From NCBI GenBank assembly GCA_022818135.1, contig JAFMSR010000003.1:29105404-29169403 (forward strand): a stretch of DNA of 64,000 nt, in the 5' to 3' direction. A program made the translations under genes and the position numbers. This stretch comes from Saxidomus purpurata. Lineage: Eukaryota; Mollusca; Bivalvia; Venerida; Veneridae. The notes under the pieces are model-generated. The model made no database searches. It was given only the letters and a program-made list of their open reading frames with translations, and was not told the DNA's origin. Positions 38,901-51,639 of this stretch are shown here, one piece after another (the stretch's first letter is position 1; each line of letters opens with the position of its first letter).

Positions 38901-41900
38901 GTGATGGATACAGGTAGAACACAACCCTCTCCAAGGTAAAACACATCTGAAAATATATGGCATGTTATGGTTAAGCAGTATTTCTGACTGCCAAACTGTA
39001 TGTTATGCATTGCAGGTAACCAAACCACCATTGGCTGTCAAAAATGTTCACACCCATACAGCAAAGGATGTCACAAATGTACATATCCATACAGCAAAGG
39101 ATGTCACAAATGTACACATCCATACAACAGAGGATGTCTACAGTTCAACATACCCTGTGTTTTCAGTCATTGCGGTTAATTCCACAGATGACATGGTGTA
39201 TGATATATTTGCAGTTAACACATGGATCAACGAAACAGCGAATTGGGATCCAGGATTTTGTTGTTATATGATGGTTGGTGGAGCTATTATAACAAAGAAG
39301 TATTTGAGAATTAACCAAAGACGAGAAATGTTCAAATACGTAGCACAGGTCGAGTGTGCGAATCCCGACAGTACCATCGAATACATTTCTAAACATTTAT
39401 TCGGAATAACTCTCAGTAAAACTGGAATGTGCACAGACAGATCCGACTTCGTGAAACCTTTTTATCCCGTGAAACAACCAAATCAATTTAGTTTTGCTCT
39501 GTGTGGAAAATTTATATTTGGTGATATCAACATGGAATTGACACTAGAATGGATGGAATATAACAAATATATGGGCGTGAACAAAGTGGTATTGTATACG
39601 TACAACGTTTCTTCAGAAGTTTCCAAGATGCTGAAGTTCTACCAATTAAGTGGTTTTGTTGACATCATCCCTTTTCATCTGCACCCAGGAGGTAGGTATT
39701 GTTAAATACGATTAAATATATATAATATAATAAAAATATATATATATATGCATATAATATATTAACTCCCTGAAAACCGGACGATTTTCCAAAGTCCAAT
39801 AATTTCTTCTTCTAAATTCATTGTATAAAACTCTCAGAATTCCGGATTCCGGGGGGGTTTTTGCAGTTTCGGAAGGATTCTCAACGATATTTTATTCCTG
39901 AAAACCGGACGCTTCATGTCATTTTTACTTTCAGAGAGTCGGCCATATGTAAGGAAATCACCAACTCAACACAGGTGTAATTTTTTTTTTACCAATTAAT
40001 TGTTCACCAATTATCGGTTGTGCATGTAATCTTTATGGCGTGAAAAATACGTATAGGTGTGATAGTAAAATTCGCAAACTACAATTAAAATATTCCTTGA
40101 ATAATTGCATAATTACGCAACTCAATTAAAGACGGCCGTAACTTTTTATCTTTTGTTGTAGACTAAAAATACAACAATAGATCATATTTAGTTACTATGC
40201 ATCCAATTTGCACCGATTTACTTGCCCAGGTTTGATTTATTAATTAAGATCTTCTGCATACCAGATCCAAAGGTATAAATACACTTCTATGTTTCCTAAA
40301 AATATACAGTTCTTACTACTTAAACATTATTTGTGTTTTTAATTAAAACAGATAGTCGTTCAGGTCCATTAGCAAATTTTAATCTGTTGTGTTTCCTGAA
40401 ACCGGACTTTTTACCTTGCCGGACAGGTCCGGTTTTCAGGGAGTTTACTGTATAGTAAACCGATAACGTCTTTATACTATACATCCAGTCTGTATAGAAG
40501 GATGTTCTTTCAACGAACTTCATTCTAGATCAGCAAGTACGAATTTAGGTCTGTGTTGTTTAAGTAGGCTGATAAAAAGATTGCAAATTTTCTAGCACTC
40601 ATAATTATGTCTAACCTGTACCTTGTTGAAGGCAAATGGTTCGCCCATGCAGATCATAATCAGCGCGCACATCCGTACACTTTGAATATGACATGCACTA
40701 GTACTGAATAAGTTTACAGCACCCCTTTAACAAAGAATGGTACTTTCCAAAACTTAAAATGGATTAGCCCGTTTTAGAGATATAGCCCAGTAAAGAACAA
40801 ATCGGAGGCTTTTTCGGTGCCTGCAAGAACGAAGTTTACCTGTTGGCATACTTCATAAATATTTTCGATTAGTCAATAAACACATTCAATCTACCGAACG
40901 AATATATCTTATTAACGAACCGACCAGCGAATCATGCATTTTCACAAAAGCAGCATGACTTGAAATGAATAGAAAGACTTACGAATTAAGATTTTAAGAA
41001 CATTCATACACAAACCGGTGACCGTCACAAAATACACCCACCCTTAATATCGAATTAAATTGCCCGAAAATGAAATGTCCTTTACGCTATTGTAAGGGTG
41101 ACAAAAAAGTATATTCTCTGAAATTTTGTTTTTCATCTTCTTATTCGTACGGTGTCCTTGAAATGACAAATTGTTATAATAGTGCTTTTTTAACATTTTG
41201 TAATTACACATAAACATCCGTAAAATAAACGATATAGGAATCTAAAGGCAGGTGCGGCTGTCTTTGGTATAGAGTGTGGCTCCAATTTGATAACAACAAT
41301 AGAGCAAATGAACAGATTAAAAAAAAAGTTTATGCATTTTCACTCTCGGTAAAAGTGTAAAACAAACATTAAGTAATATGCAGTCAAACCTGTGAACTAA
41401 AACCACCGCTTGGAAGCTACAAATGTGTTCTTAGTTTGGAGGTGGTCTTCACAGGTGTTTTACTATAGATGAATAGTGCACTATGGTCTCCCTTCTGGTC
41501 TTTACTCGCATGGTGGTCTTTAACACAGGTTTGACTGTACTATTTTTCAGATGAAGAATCAAGGCGTCCAGGAGAGAAGAACTTGGCAGCGTGGAATGAT
41601 GAGCAGCTTGTTGTATATGACTGCCAAAGCCGGTTGCGGGGATATCAGTATGTTAGTGTCATAGACCTGGATGAGTTCATTGTGCCAATTGTAGACAGGA
41701 ATTTCCAAAACATGCTGGTTTGTCTACCCTATATTCTCTTATTATGCCCTTAAGGTTTGGCATATTAAAATCGCAACGTCCATCCTTCCTTTTTTTCGTG
41801 TTAAAGAAAACAGATTTTTTTCGTGTCCGGGATGTAACTTTGTCATGCATAAAAGGAACATTCATAAAACTTGGCACAGATGTTCGTCATATAAGACGAT

Positions 41901-43639
41901 TTGTCGCCCCTACAATCACACTTACAGTTTATAGGTAATAGAATCCAAATGCTCAGTACATCATGATAATATGTCGAGTGTAAGACCCACGTCCCTACCT
42001 CAAAGGTTAAGGTCATGCTTAAAATGTAGTGGAAAACTATGTATAGGTACACATGCGTGTCCGTACTGTACTCTGTCATGCATTGAAGGATTCTAAAATA
42101 ACTTGACACAAATGTTCAGCACATCAAACCGATGTGTCGCGTGCAAAACCCACGACCCTACCTCAAAGGTCAAGGTCACTATTACGTTTAAAACTCTTGA
42201 AAGCAACTCTGTCATGCATGGACGGATTTTTAAAACAGCACAATTGTTGAGTAAATGAAGATGGTGTGCCATAATCAAGTCCCGAGTCCTTATTTTGAAG
42301 GCCAAGGTCATTTGTTTAATACAGGTAGCGCTGTAATTTTTTTATATTGAATGAAATATGTACATATGAACATATGCAAAAAGGTGGCCTCGCTACAAGG
42401 CTAGATGATAACATATTTCATTAAAACTCCCAAGCAAAATACTTTCAGCCTTTTATTCTAACAGGACAGCAAAGGGAGTTAATTTAGTAAGAAATAGTAA
42501 ATGTAAAAACTGAATGCGAGTTAGCAAAAAGGTAGCCATGTATTTCAAGTATTTTATCTGATTTTTTGCTAATTTGTTGTTAATTACAGGCACGCTTGAT
42601 ATACCTTCTCCCGAACATGACGGCTGCGGAGGTTTACAGCGAGATGTTTGTTTTAGACTGGGGAATGACAAACGAAAAAGGGAGTCTGATCATTTCACAA
42701 TATGAGAATAGAACGGTGTCCAAGGTCCCCCATATCGATATCAACCAGCGGAAGTTGATACATATTCCTTCTAGGGTACAGAGAGGAAGTGTTATCACGC
42801 ATGGGTGTAAACCTCTTAATTCTTCGTTTCTAATGTAAGCATCACGAGTTAATTCTTCGTTTCTAATCTGTTTAAAATATATATTTTTTAACTTTTAAAT
42901 GATCTTTTTTAGAACCGGAAGTTTATGTCTTTCCCACGAAAATGATTTGCATATTTAATCAAATTTATATCTGCGTGGTTCGGCGTGACTTCATTCATCG
43001 TGATTAATCAGATCTAGACACACCTAACTTTGCTCTATTCAGTTTATTGAATTAATAAATGTATAGGCATTCATGGAAAAAAGTTTAATCTACTCATTTG
43101 CATAACATGAACATTATATAAACGATTTATTTCGCGGCATGTTTAACATCATCGTCGGATACCTACATAGATAATTACATTTGTATTCCGTTTCATTTTG
43201 ATTTTTTATCATCCAACCAGGAATGGTTTCATGCATATCGGCTTCAAAATACTACTTGTATCAGTACTTGCTCAATTCCGCTAATTGTCTAACATCAACT
43301 TGTCCAGTTTGTATTAGAATATTAACGGCCATATACCGTGTATGGAGTGCGAGCTTTGCAGGTTAGAGCTTGGTTGAGAACAGGTGATCTACTCAAGTGA
43401 CCAAGATACAAAGTGAGAAAAAATGGCTAATATTCACCGTGACCGTTACTTTTCTACACTATTTTTTATTTTTCAGATTTAAAGATCCAATGTCGGTTAT
43501 GAGTATAAACCACTACCGTGGATGTGTGAATTATCGTAAAGGCTGCTTCATACGAAAACGGGTTACAGACAGGAGAATCGTAAGGTTCCTGAAAAGGGTC
43601 GAGATTGCCGTACAGGAAACAAAACAAGAATTAATATAA
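35932..43639 (+). CDS. GT92-family (DUF23) glycosyltransferase, type II membrane protein
   Basis: Golgi-type glycosyltransferase of family GT92, whose studied members transfer galactose. Exons are 35932-36036, 39016-39691, 41551-41717, 42590-42834 and 43477-43639 (stop). All junctions are GT/AG and in phase: 1356 nt, 451 residues. Residues 1-11 are basic, then a single membrane anchor (about 13-31, ICVLFLIFCVAYNIVAG), as in a type II enzyme. Residues 45-76 are three 11-residue stem repeats (NVHIHTAKDVT). The catalytic part starts FSVIAVNSTDD and includes LTLEWMEYNKYMGVNKVVLY, the metal-binding DLDEF (DLD at 299-301) and INHYRGC near the C-terminus. Sugar donor and acceptor are not readable from sequence. 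Exon 1 is joined by phase and topology, so it is a little less certain than exons 2-5. Confidence 0.87.
36300..37224 (-). pseudogene. Internally deleted piggyBac relic (copy B) in GT92 intron 1
   Basis: The minus strand carries MVRWKDNNIVIVVSNCHGVE (37224-36946 frame), then in another frame the part with WHLYRATESGKTSQLDLLGI and a tail with DHIRQDGRRHYA (to 36339). DQNVEKLRISIRSKKWW lies between them in a third frame. Upstream it joins directly to the N-terminal flank that in copy A lies at 15700-15785, so most of the transposase core is missing. The frames are broken; this is a dead element. Confidence 0.8.
37230..39015. other. Rest of GT92 intron 1
   Basis: 37230-37780 matches 15820-16500 of the first duplication copy; the match then stops and resumes only at 43795. 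37900-39015 is AT-rich and unrecognised. Confidence 0.5.
39043..39135 (+). repeat. 33-bp coding repeat, three units, in GT92 exon 2
   Basis: AATGTWCAYAYCCATACAGC then AAAGGATGTCACA, three times in frame. It encodes the 11-residue stem repeat. Confidence 0.95.
39764..40445. mobile_element. Non-autonomous transposon, 0.68 kb, in GT92 intron 2
   Basis: Terminal inverted repeats AACTCCCTGAAAACCGG (39764) and the complement ending 40445. Further CCTGAAA(A)CCGGAC copies lie inside at about 39897 and 40394. No ORF of its own. Confidence 0.8.
41381..41537. mobile_element. 157-bp MITE ending 13 bases before GT92 exon 3
   Basis: Perfect inverted ends CAGTCAAACCTGTG and CACAGGTTTGACTG. Internal GGTGGTCTT repeats. 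The end abuts the TACTATTTTTCAG acceptor tract of exon 3. Confidence 0.8.
41835..42320. repeat. Three degenerate tandem units of about 130-230 bp in GT92 intron 3
   Basis: Each carries CTYTGTCATGCAT, a (T)AAAACTTGRCACA-like stretch and CCTACCTCAAAGGTYAAGGT. Noncoding; the open frames here are broken between units. Confidence 0.7.
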
Positions 43640-43984
43640 TGTGATTTACTGTACCCGTTAAAGGAAAATGTTTGCGTGTTTATAGCTACAACAGAATATT
43701 GTTTTGGTGTACATCTTTGTGGGCTAAGATTCAACGTTAGAACAGCTTCGAATAAATAGCAGGCAATAGTAAAATATGCGATCTAAAAATAATAATGATG
43801 GTCTTATACCTTACGGGTGTACATAATCTGAATTTGAATATTCACCTTTAAAGGGGATAGTTATTGCACGTAAAACGCACTGGTGTCATACGGATATATC
43901 AACTTGTATATCTACCTACTTTTAAATGACATCAACAGAAGTAACTGCTTGGCTGAAACATTGTTATTAGCATGAGTCGGTATC

Positions 43985-45480
43985 TTCCTTGACTGGCAGT
44001 GACGGTATCGGTGGCTAGACGTGCTGCATAAACGCTAACTTTGATACCTGAGTCTGTATCTTCCTTGACTGGCAGTGACGGTATCGGTGGCTAGACGTGC
44101 TGCATAAACTCTAACTTGGATACCTGAGTCTGTATCTTCCTTGACTGGCAGTGACGGTATCGGTGGCTAGACTTGCTGCATAAACGCTAACTTTGATACC
44201 TGAGTCGGTATCTTCCTTGACTGGCAGTGACGGTATCGGTGGCTAGACTTGCTGCATAAACGCTAACTTTGATACCTGAGTCGGTATCTTCCTTGACTGG
44301 CAGTGACGGTATCGGTGGCTAGACTTGCTGCATAAACGCTAACTTTGATACCTGAGTCGGTATCTTCCTTGACTGGCAGTGACGGTATCGGTGGCTAGAC
44401 TTGCTGCATAAACGCTAACTTTGATACCTGAGTCGGTATCTTCCTTGACTGGCAGTGACGGTATCGGTGGCTAGACTTGCTGCATAAACGCTAACTTTGA
44501 TACCTGAGTCGGTATCTTCCTTGACTGGCAGTGACGGTATCGGTGGCTAGACTTGCTGCATAAACGCTAACTTTGATACCTGAGCCGGTATCTTCCTTGA
44601 CTGGCAGTGACGGTATCGGTGGCTAGACGTGCTGCATAAACTCTAACTTGGATACCTGAGTCGGTATCTTCCTTGACTGGCAGTGACGGTATCGGTGGCT
44701 AGACGTGCTGCATAAACTCTAACTTTGATACCTGAGTCTGTATCTTCCTTGACTGGCAGTGACGGTATCGGTGGCTAGACGTGCTGCATAAACGCTAACT
44801 TTGATACCTGAGTCGGTATCTTCCTTGACTGGCAGTGACGGTATCGGTGGCTAGACGTGCTGCATAAACTCTAACTTGGATACCTGAGTCTGTATCTTCC
44901 TTGACTGGCAGTGACGGTATCGGCGGTTAGAAGTGCCGCATAAACGCTTACTTGGATACCTGAGTCTCTATATTTCATCGCAGGCTGTGACGGTATCGGT
45001 GGCTAGAACTGCTGCATTAACGCTTCCATGGATACCCGAGTCTCTATATTTCATGACTTGCTGTGACGTTATCGGTCGCTAAAAGTGCTGCATTAACGCT
45101 TTACCTGGATACCCGAGTCTCTCGTTTCCTCGATTGGCAATGACGGTATCGGTAGCTAAAAGTGTTACATGAACGCTATCGGTGGCTTGAAATGCTTTAT
45201 AATCTTTAGCTTGTATGTCAGAGCAGGTTGTATATATGGCTAAAAGTGCATCATAAACGCTTACTTGGATACCCAAGCATCTACATTTCATGACTAGCAT
45301 TGACGATATCGGTGGCTAGAAGTGGAGCATAATCGCTTACTTGGATACCTGAGTCTCTCGTTTCCTCGATTGGCAATGACGGTATCGGTGGCTAAAATGT
45401 TACATAAACGCTATCGGTGGCTTGAAATGCTTCATTATCATTAGCTTGGATGTCAGAGCATGTTGTTTCCATTCCACGTT
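43985..45480. repeat. 76-bp minisatellite, largely homogeneous array
   Basis: About 12-13 near-identical units from 43985 to 44960 (TTGACTGGCAGTGACGGTAT, CGGTGGCTAGAC, CTGCATAAACGCTAACTTTG, ATACCTGAGTCGG), then degraded units to about 45480. Same family as 16745-17770. Confidence 0.95.
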
Positions 45481-47005
45481 CAGTCTCAATGAAAAATTAG
45501 CGATCTGAAAGGCTTCCAGGATGTGGATTTCAGAGCAACTGAATTTCTGTTCGCAATGATGCTTGAAGGGGGCCAGTTGGGCCTCATAAACATTTGCTTT
45601 GAGTTTAAATCTAACAATGACTATTTCAACTTCTGGAGCAGATTCATAAAAGTTAACTTGAATATCAGAGACTTAAATGTATTTTAAAGCTAGGAAGTAC
45701 GATCTCTGGAATGTGTTCAAAATCGGAAGTGTGGATATCTGACACGTTTTGTTCCGAGTCAGCAATAACAGTTTTGGTGACTGGGAATGGAACGTAATAG
45801 CTTGCTTAGATATCTAGTACTTCATACTATAAATGTGATCTTGGTGGCAGGAATTGGTTCCTAAACAATAGCCCGGATGTTTGACAATTAAAGTTTCATA
45901 GGAAACACTAAACAAGGACGATCTTGGTGGCTGGGAATCAATTTTAAAACCAAGCTTTGATATCCGAACCTTTGGTCAATAAACGCTGTAAACGCTACCT
46001 GTGTATTACACCCTGTAGATTTCAGAGTAAGCAATGTGATTTGCAAAAGGCTTGTATATAGAACTTTGACATTGACGACCTAGACACCAATATGCCTTTA
46101 TAGAAGCTACACTTGCTACAAGCAGACCATGTGAACTAGGTGTAACCAGTACGTTTTATAACCATAGCTTACTAAAAGAGAACTTCAGTCTATAAATTGC
46201 ACATAGTGTAGTACCTAGAGTTTTGTCTGAGATTTAAAAGGTGGAATTATGATGACCAGCAAGAACATTCAGTTTGCAGTACGCCAAGCCTATTGAATTA
46301 TATTTGATTAAGCATTTAAAGAAATCAGTATATGTATTCGTATTACAGTTTGAAAAATGGCATTCTATCACAAGAAGAAAGACAATTAAAAAGACGTGTT
46401 TCTATCAAGGTTTTCAATGATGCGATGCGTTTTTTTATACAAAAGTTCAGTCTCCGAGTTTTAGGTGGTAGATCTTCACAGTTTTCTCCCTTTAGCTTGG
46501 AATGTAAAATCGAATTGTGTCGCCACAGTTGTTATTTAATGCATTTTTATTAATAAATGTTCTAGTAAAAATCTCCAATTTGTTTTCAATTGAATAACGA
46601 CTTACCCACGGATCGTCAGACTTAAGGTCAAAATTATCAGTATCTTATACAAAATGAATCCATAAAACTTTTGGAAAGTCGTAGGAGAAGCATTTGGCAT
46701 CTTAAGATATCTCAAGCAGAGACACAGTATTATAGAAATATGAAATGGAACCGTGAAAAACGTGACCATGAAGCGTCATACAAACATCACAGATGTGCAC
46801 CCTGATTGCCAAACGTGTTTCGGCTATGTTTTTGTAGAATTGGTCTTTCAACACACTTTGTAACATATCAGATTTTGCAAAACGTTTGAAAGAATATAGT
46901 GGTGAAGAACACAAATGCAGGGTTCCTGCAAGAGATAATTCAGCCCTTGTCACAACTCGTTTGATGAAGAGAATAAATGGACTGGTCATCGGTTTTCTAT
47001 GAAAA
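45481..47005. other. Intergenic, no supported gene
   Basis: Open frames at 46332-46553 (+) and 46702-46989 (-) have no recognisable domain and no convincing splice context. Nothing else identified. Confidence 0.5.
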
Positions 47006-47015
47006 ATGTGTTTTA

Positions 47016-47240
47016 ATGGACAGGTGATCAGGGTTCGAATCCCATTTCAGAAAGGCTTTTCAGTATTCCCCACCCATCTAGAGATGAACTGGTTAGAAAA
47101 CCATGCAGAGGTAGTCTCATGTGTATCGGTTTTATACACCATGCACGTCAAAGAACCAATGGGTCTAGTCGTAAAAGAGCTAGGGTATGGTACCTCCATT
47201 CGCCGTTTTTAAACGGAGAGGCTATGTACAGACATGTCGC
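47016..47240 (+). mobile_element. tRNA-derived SINE fragment
   Basis: A B-box-like GGGTTCGAATCCC is followed by TTCAGAAAGGCTTTTCAGTA, and downstream by CACGTCAAAGAACC and AAGAGCTAGGGTATGGTA. These resemble the conserved 3' body of bivalve SINEs (by recollection of the family, not a search). The 5' A-box part is not clear. Confidence 0.55.
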
Positions 47241-47374
47241 ATTTTTGTTAAGATTGTGGGAATTTGCCCGGTGTCTAACGAAAGACTGACAGAGTCATTC
47301 AATTTTTAATTCAGGAATGTGGGGATACCGCTTTCATCATTTCAACTTCAACTTCACAGATTCCTATTTCATTT

Positions 47375-47520
47375 TCATGAATTCACGATTTCAATTTCAT
47401 GCATTCACGAATCACGATTTCAATTTCATGAATCCACGAATCACGATTTCAATTTCATGAATTCACGAATCACGATTTCTGCTTACAAATTCACGATTTA
47501 ATGTACATTAATTCACGATT
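47375..47520. repeat. 29-bp minisatellite ATTCACGAATCACGATTTCA...
   Basis: Three to four direct units with ATTCACGAATCACGATTTCA followed by ATTTCATGA, degrading at both ends. Confidence 0.85.
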
Positions 47521-48372
47521 GCATTTATCCAACTTTAAATGGCTACGGAAACGTCACAGGCATAACTCCTCAAAGTGTGTCGTTATAGCGGCAACTTGAT
47601 ATGGCAGTTTATCATTTTAGTACTAGTTTCGATGCATGTAAAAAAACGAAAACAGCTATGCACTGTATCATTTTACTCCAGGAAAACCTAGAAAAACCAA
47701 AAAGCAAGTAACTTTACGAATAGTTAGCACCTCAGCAGGATTCCTGATTATACCCTGGCAATGACCCCATATTCTTCATGGTGTATTAGCTTCCCACATC
47801 TGTTTGGGCCAAGCTTATCAGATACAGGGCAAAACAACATTATAACCTTTATTCTGTGAATCACAAGAAAGTGTAAGTGAAGTTAAAAATAAGTATTTAT
47901 TTCATTAGAATTCAAGCTCTTTTTTCCCTTAATGTTATGATTACTACAAGTAATACAAGAAATAAAGGAAAACATGCAAAAATTTATTTGTACTTAGTTA
48001 AACTATTCCAACTATTTCTCTTTTTTGCAGTCAGAAAAAGGTGCTATTTCAAGATTTAATATCAGGATCTGCTAAAGTAGTTGAAAAAAAAATGAAAATC
48101 TAAGTCAGCACATTCTACACAGAAACAACAAAGTAGGCCTATATGCGGTCTTGGTTCAAAATGCCTTTTTTATTTTTCGGTGCTGTTTACAGATAGTACA
48201 ATACATTGAATACGGACAATATATATTTGATATCAATCATAATTTCAGCTATGTTTAATTAAATTAATGGTACAAATTGCACTATCGGCTGAACAGTATG
48301 TATTTGAAAATTACGTTCACACAAAAATTGATATAATAACCCTTGTAATCCACCACAGTATATGTTACTATA

Positions 48373-48472
48373 GGTTATAGGTCTATATTACAGGAATAAA
48401 CAAATTTATTGCGAGGGAGCGTTAGCGAACCGATGCAATAAGTTTTTATTTCTGTAATATGGACCTATAACC
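48373..48472. mobile_element. 100-bp palindromic MITE
   Basis: GGTTATAGGTCTATATTACA at the left and the complement TGTAATATGGACCTATAACC at the right, around TTATTGCGAGGGAGCGTTAG. No coding content. Confidence 0.8.
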
Positions 48473-51100
48473 GGCTTACAGTTTCCCATCTACAGACAAT
48501 ATTTGTATTGAAATATACAGAGATTAAGGGCGGAGCTTAGCTCGTGATGTCACAGTCTCACTTATTGGAAAAATAAGTGAAATAATTATTTTCATATTGG
48601 AGATATTGAGTCAATATGGAGAATACAATTAGCTTTTTTGAATGAAATAGGGGTATTTGATTGGATTTGAAAGTAGGGCAAACTGTAATTTTAGTTAATA
48701 TATTCTCATTTGCACGTGTTCTTACTTCATAGAAATTACTCTATTATGTACGGCTTCGTATAATTCGTTTAATGACGAATTTCTTTTGTATTCATCCGGT
48801 AGCATAATGGAGAATGATATGTTACGAATATCTTTTGACAGGAGCACAATAAGGATATGCAATTAACTTCGTGTGTATTATGTAGTTTGAATAAGTATGC
48901 CTAACTGATTATTTCACGGTATAATTGAATGTAAATATTCAAGGTAACTCTAAACTTCCGCATGTATATATTGTGCACTTTATGTAACGATATTCCAATG
49001 TAACAAATTTAGTTGCTACAATAGGTATACATTATGTAAGAATATTTATCATTTAAAGTGCATTTTTCCCTTCAAAGTTTATTTTAAAACTCTGGAAGTT
49101 GACATTATATTTTCGATATATTTCGATATACAGATAACTGCCATCGAACAGAAAATAAGCAGAATAACAGCAAAGTCGCAGGCATCGATATTTTGTACCT
49201 TTTCCCTCCAGATAATTTAAAACGGATATGAAACATATGGTGATCATCTGTGTATTAGACTCTTTTAAATCAAAATATTGTCTAGTGTTAAACACTTTAA
49301 TATATTTGTCATGTTTTAAAGAGATTAATATATGTCAGTTTCTTGTAACTCTATTATAGAGTGGCCATGTATTTTTATGTGATTTTAGAAAATTGCATCA
49401 TTTTGTATGTATTGTATAGTATTTACATGGATGAGACGTAAATAAAGAATAAAACTAACTAAACTAACTATGGTCTACTCATCTATCAAAACATGTCCAT
49501 TATACGTACGACTTCTATTATTTCATCAACAGACAGACGGACACGTACAACCGCTGCAAAGCTGGTTATACGACGATACTGTCATATTAAAATGGCTTAT
49601 AATGACATTATTTAAAATGCAGAGTTGAAAGTGTTTGTAATACTATCCAGTCACTATTATGACTATTTTTAAAAAAATATAAAGACACGTAAGCTAAATG
49701 GAACTTACAATGGCTTTACAAATAATCACTAAATAACGCAATGAAAGGTTTAGTTCGCCATCAACCTCTGTCTCTAGTCACGCTCGTCAATAATGCATGT
49801 CATAAAATTGCGATGACCTGAACGTTAAGAACGCAAAAGTAAAACAAAAATTGTCAAAATAAAAAGGAGACAAATATCAGTTTTCAGCCCGGCAAGGACA
49901 AATAAATCATTTTGGACCCAGTTCAAGAATATTGCAAATTGTTTATACGTCTGAAATTAGCATTTTCATACTCCCCCAGATTTCTTTTGTGCCATTGAAA
50001 TCGTATACTTACTTCTATTAAAGCTCAAAAGCAAACCAGTCGAACGGTTGGTTAATCTTTTCTCTTTAAGGAATAACTTTTCAATCTTCCGGGTGTCTTT
50101 TAAAAACTTTAATTTCTCTCTTGCACAATTAAACCTGGTGGCCATGACCATGCGCAACCAATGTGATATAGGTTCTTAAATAAACAGTTTCATATCAAAG
50201 TGCGAGGATAAAGGAAAGGAGAACAATTGCAGGTACTTTTTTTTCAAATTTAATAATTTTATGAGAATTCATATTTTCTAGCTTTTGCGAAAAATAAAAA
50301 GAAAATTAAGATAAAATTCAAGAGATTATATAGTAAAAAAAATTATTAGATAAAATGTATAAATATTGATATGTGAAAACTCTTGTAACTCTTTCTATCA
50401 GGACTTTCATTTTTACATTATTCTTTAAAAAAAAATGTGTGCGACGAAGTTTTTAAAGACAGATATTTTTTTGTTTTGTTTTTGTTAAAGGTGATATTTG
50501 TCGGCGGCTTACGTAGTTGGTAAAACCATCTTGGTATCAGTTTGCTTGCTATTCAACGAATGAGATCTGGTTTCCAGCTAGAAAAAAATCACGTTTAAGG
50601 CCTCTCTAATCTGAAAAAAAAATGATGATCGAGGAACAGTAATTTAAAAGCTGAAGGGTATAGAATATAAAAAATAACTCACAGTATTTCACTCACTGAA
50701 CGAAATCGTAATTCAAATATTAAAACAATCATCAATCGCACCATATTGACACATGTTCGAAAAATCGCTCACTTAAACTTAGCATGATACGAGTGAATTA
50801 ATTAAGACAAAATACAACTAAATTTATGTATACATACAAAACAATAATTATATTGAATTCAGTGCGATAGTTACTTTAATAAAAGTGTTCATACAATAAG
50901 TGAATATTGGTATCAGCATTGTGTTCTCCGATGGGGATAAAGACACTTAGCAGACGCTTTATCCGTCCGTACGTCATTCTGCCCGGCAGGCGCCATATCT
51001 CTGCAACAACTGCATTGAATGCAATGAAATTCTATGTGAGGTTTCAGGACCGAGAGGAGATGAGTTTGCTATAAAAACGGCTCAGCAATTTCACACAGAG
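48473..51100. other. Intergenic, AT-rich; a possible retroelement 3' tail at 49300-49470
   Basis: Near 49436 the sequence reads AATAAAGAATAAAACTAACT followed by more AACTA units, like the 3' end of a retrotransposed copy. No RT-like ORF is visible. The rest holds no supported gene. Confidence 0.4.
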
Positions 51101-51403
51101 TTATGACCGTTTGATTGTAATCATTAGTATATAGTATATATCTAAAGCACCAACCGCCTTCGTGTTCGCGCCCGTTCTCTTCAACCACTGGATGCATTCA
51201 AATAAAAGTCTCGCTATACCTAGAGGAGATGCGCGTGTTGTCACCATGTTCCGGCTAGATGTTTCTCTCTCGTTTATGGTCTTGATATCATTCACGCGGT
51301 ACCGTCTGTCCACGAGAATACTCAGTAACAGGAGACCATGCTCCGGCTGGATGATATTTTCCACACTTCCAGAACGTAACTCCTTAAAGTTTCTTGATAA
51401 TTC
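51101..51403 (-). other. Possible CARD/death-fold exon or relic
   Basis: An open frame of 100 codons on the minus strand. It reads ELSRNFKELRSGSVENIIQP, then GLLLLSILVDRRYRVNDIKT, then LGIARLLFECIQWLKRTGAN and AVGAL. The spacing of leucines, the NDIKTI element and the closing F..WL.RTG...AVGAL resemble a CARD, a death-fold domain used in immune and apoptotic adaptors and expanded in bivalves. An in-frame TGA lies just upstream (51404-51406), so it is either a spliced exon with an acceptor close by or a pseudogene. No neighbouring exon was found. The resemblance is by eye only. Confidence 0.35.
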
Positions 51404-51639
51404 TCACCGTGATAAGAGAGCACTGTGGGGAATCTCTTTACCTAAGCTTGCACAATTAGTAAATTATTAGTATCTACCTTTATATATAGTGTTTGGAATA
51501 TAAGTAAATACATTTGAAAGTACTGACTTTATATTTCAAACAGTAATATAGAGTACGGTGTTTCAGAATAATAACTTGATGTGCTGTTTGAATGAATAAA
51601 GGACTGCCTTATGTCTACTTCTTTCGTTCATAAACGGCC

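Noticed and set aside
43741..45480. Possible GT92 3' exons or gene fragments within the minisatellite
   Set aside because: The GT92 stop is at 43639 and the sequence beyond is repeat only.
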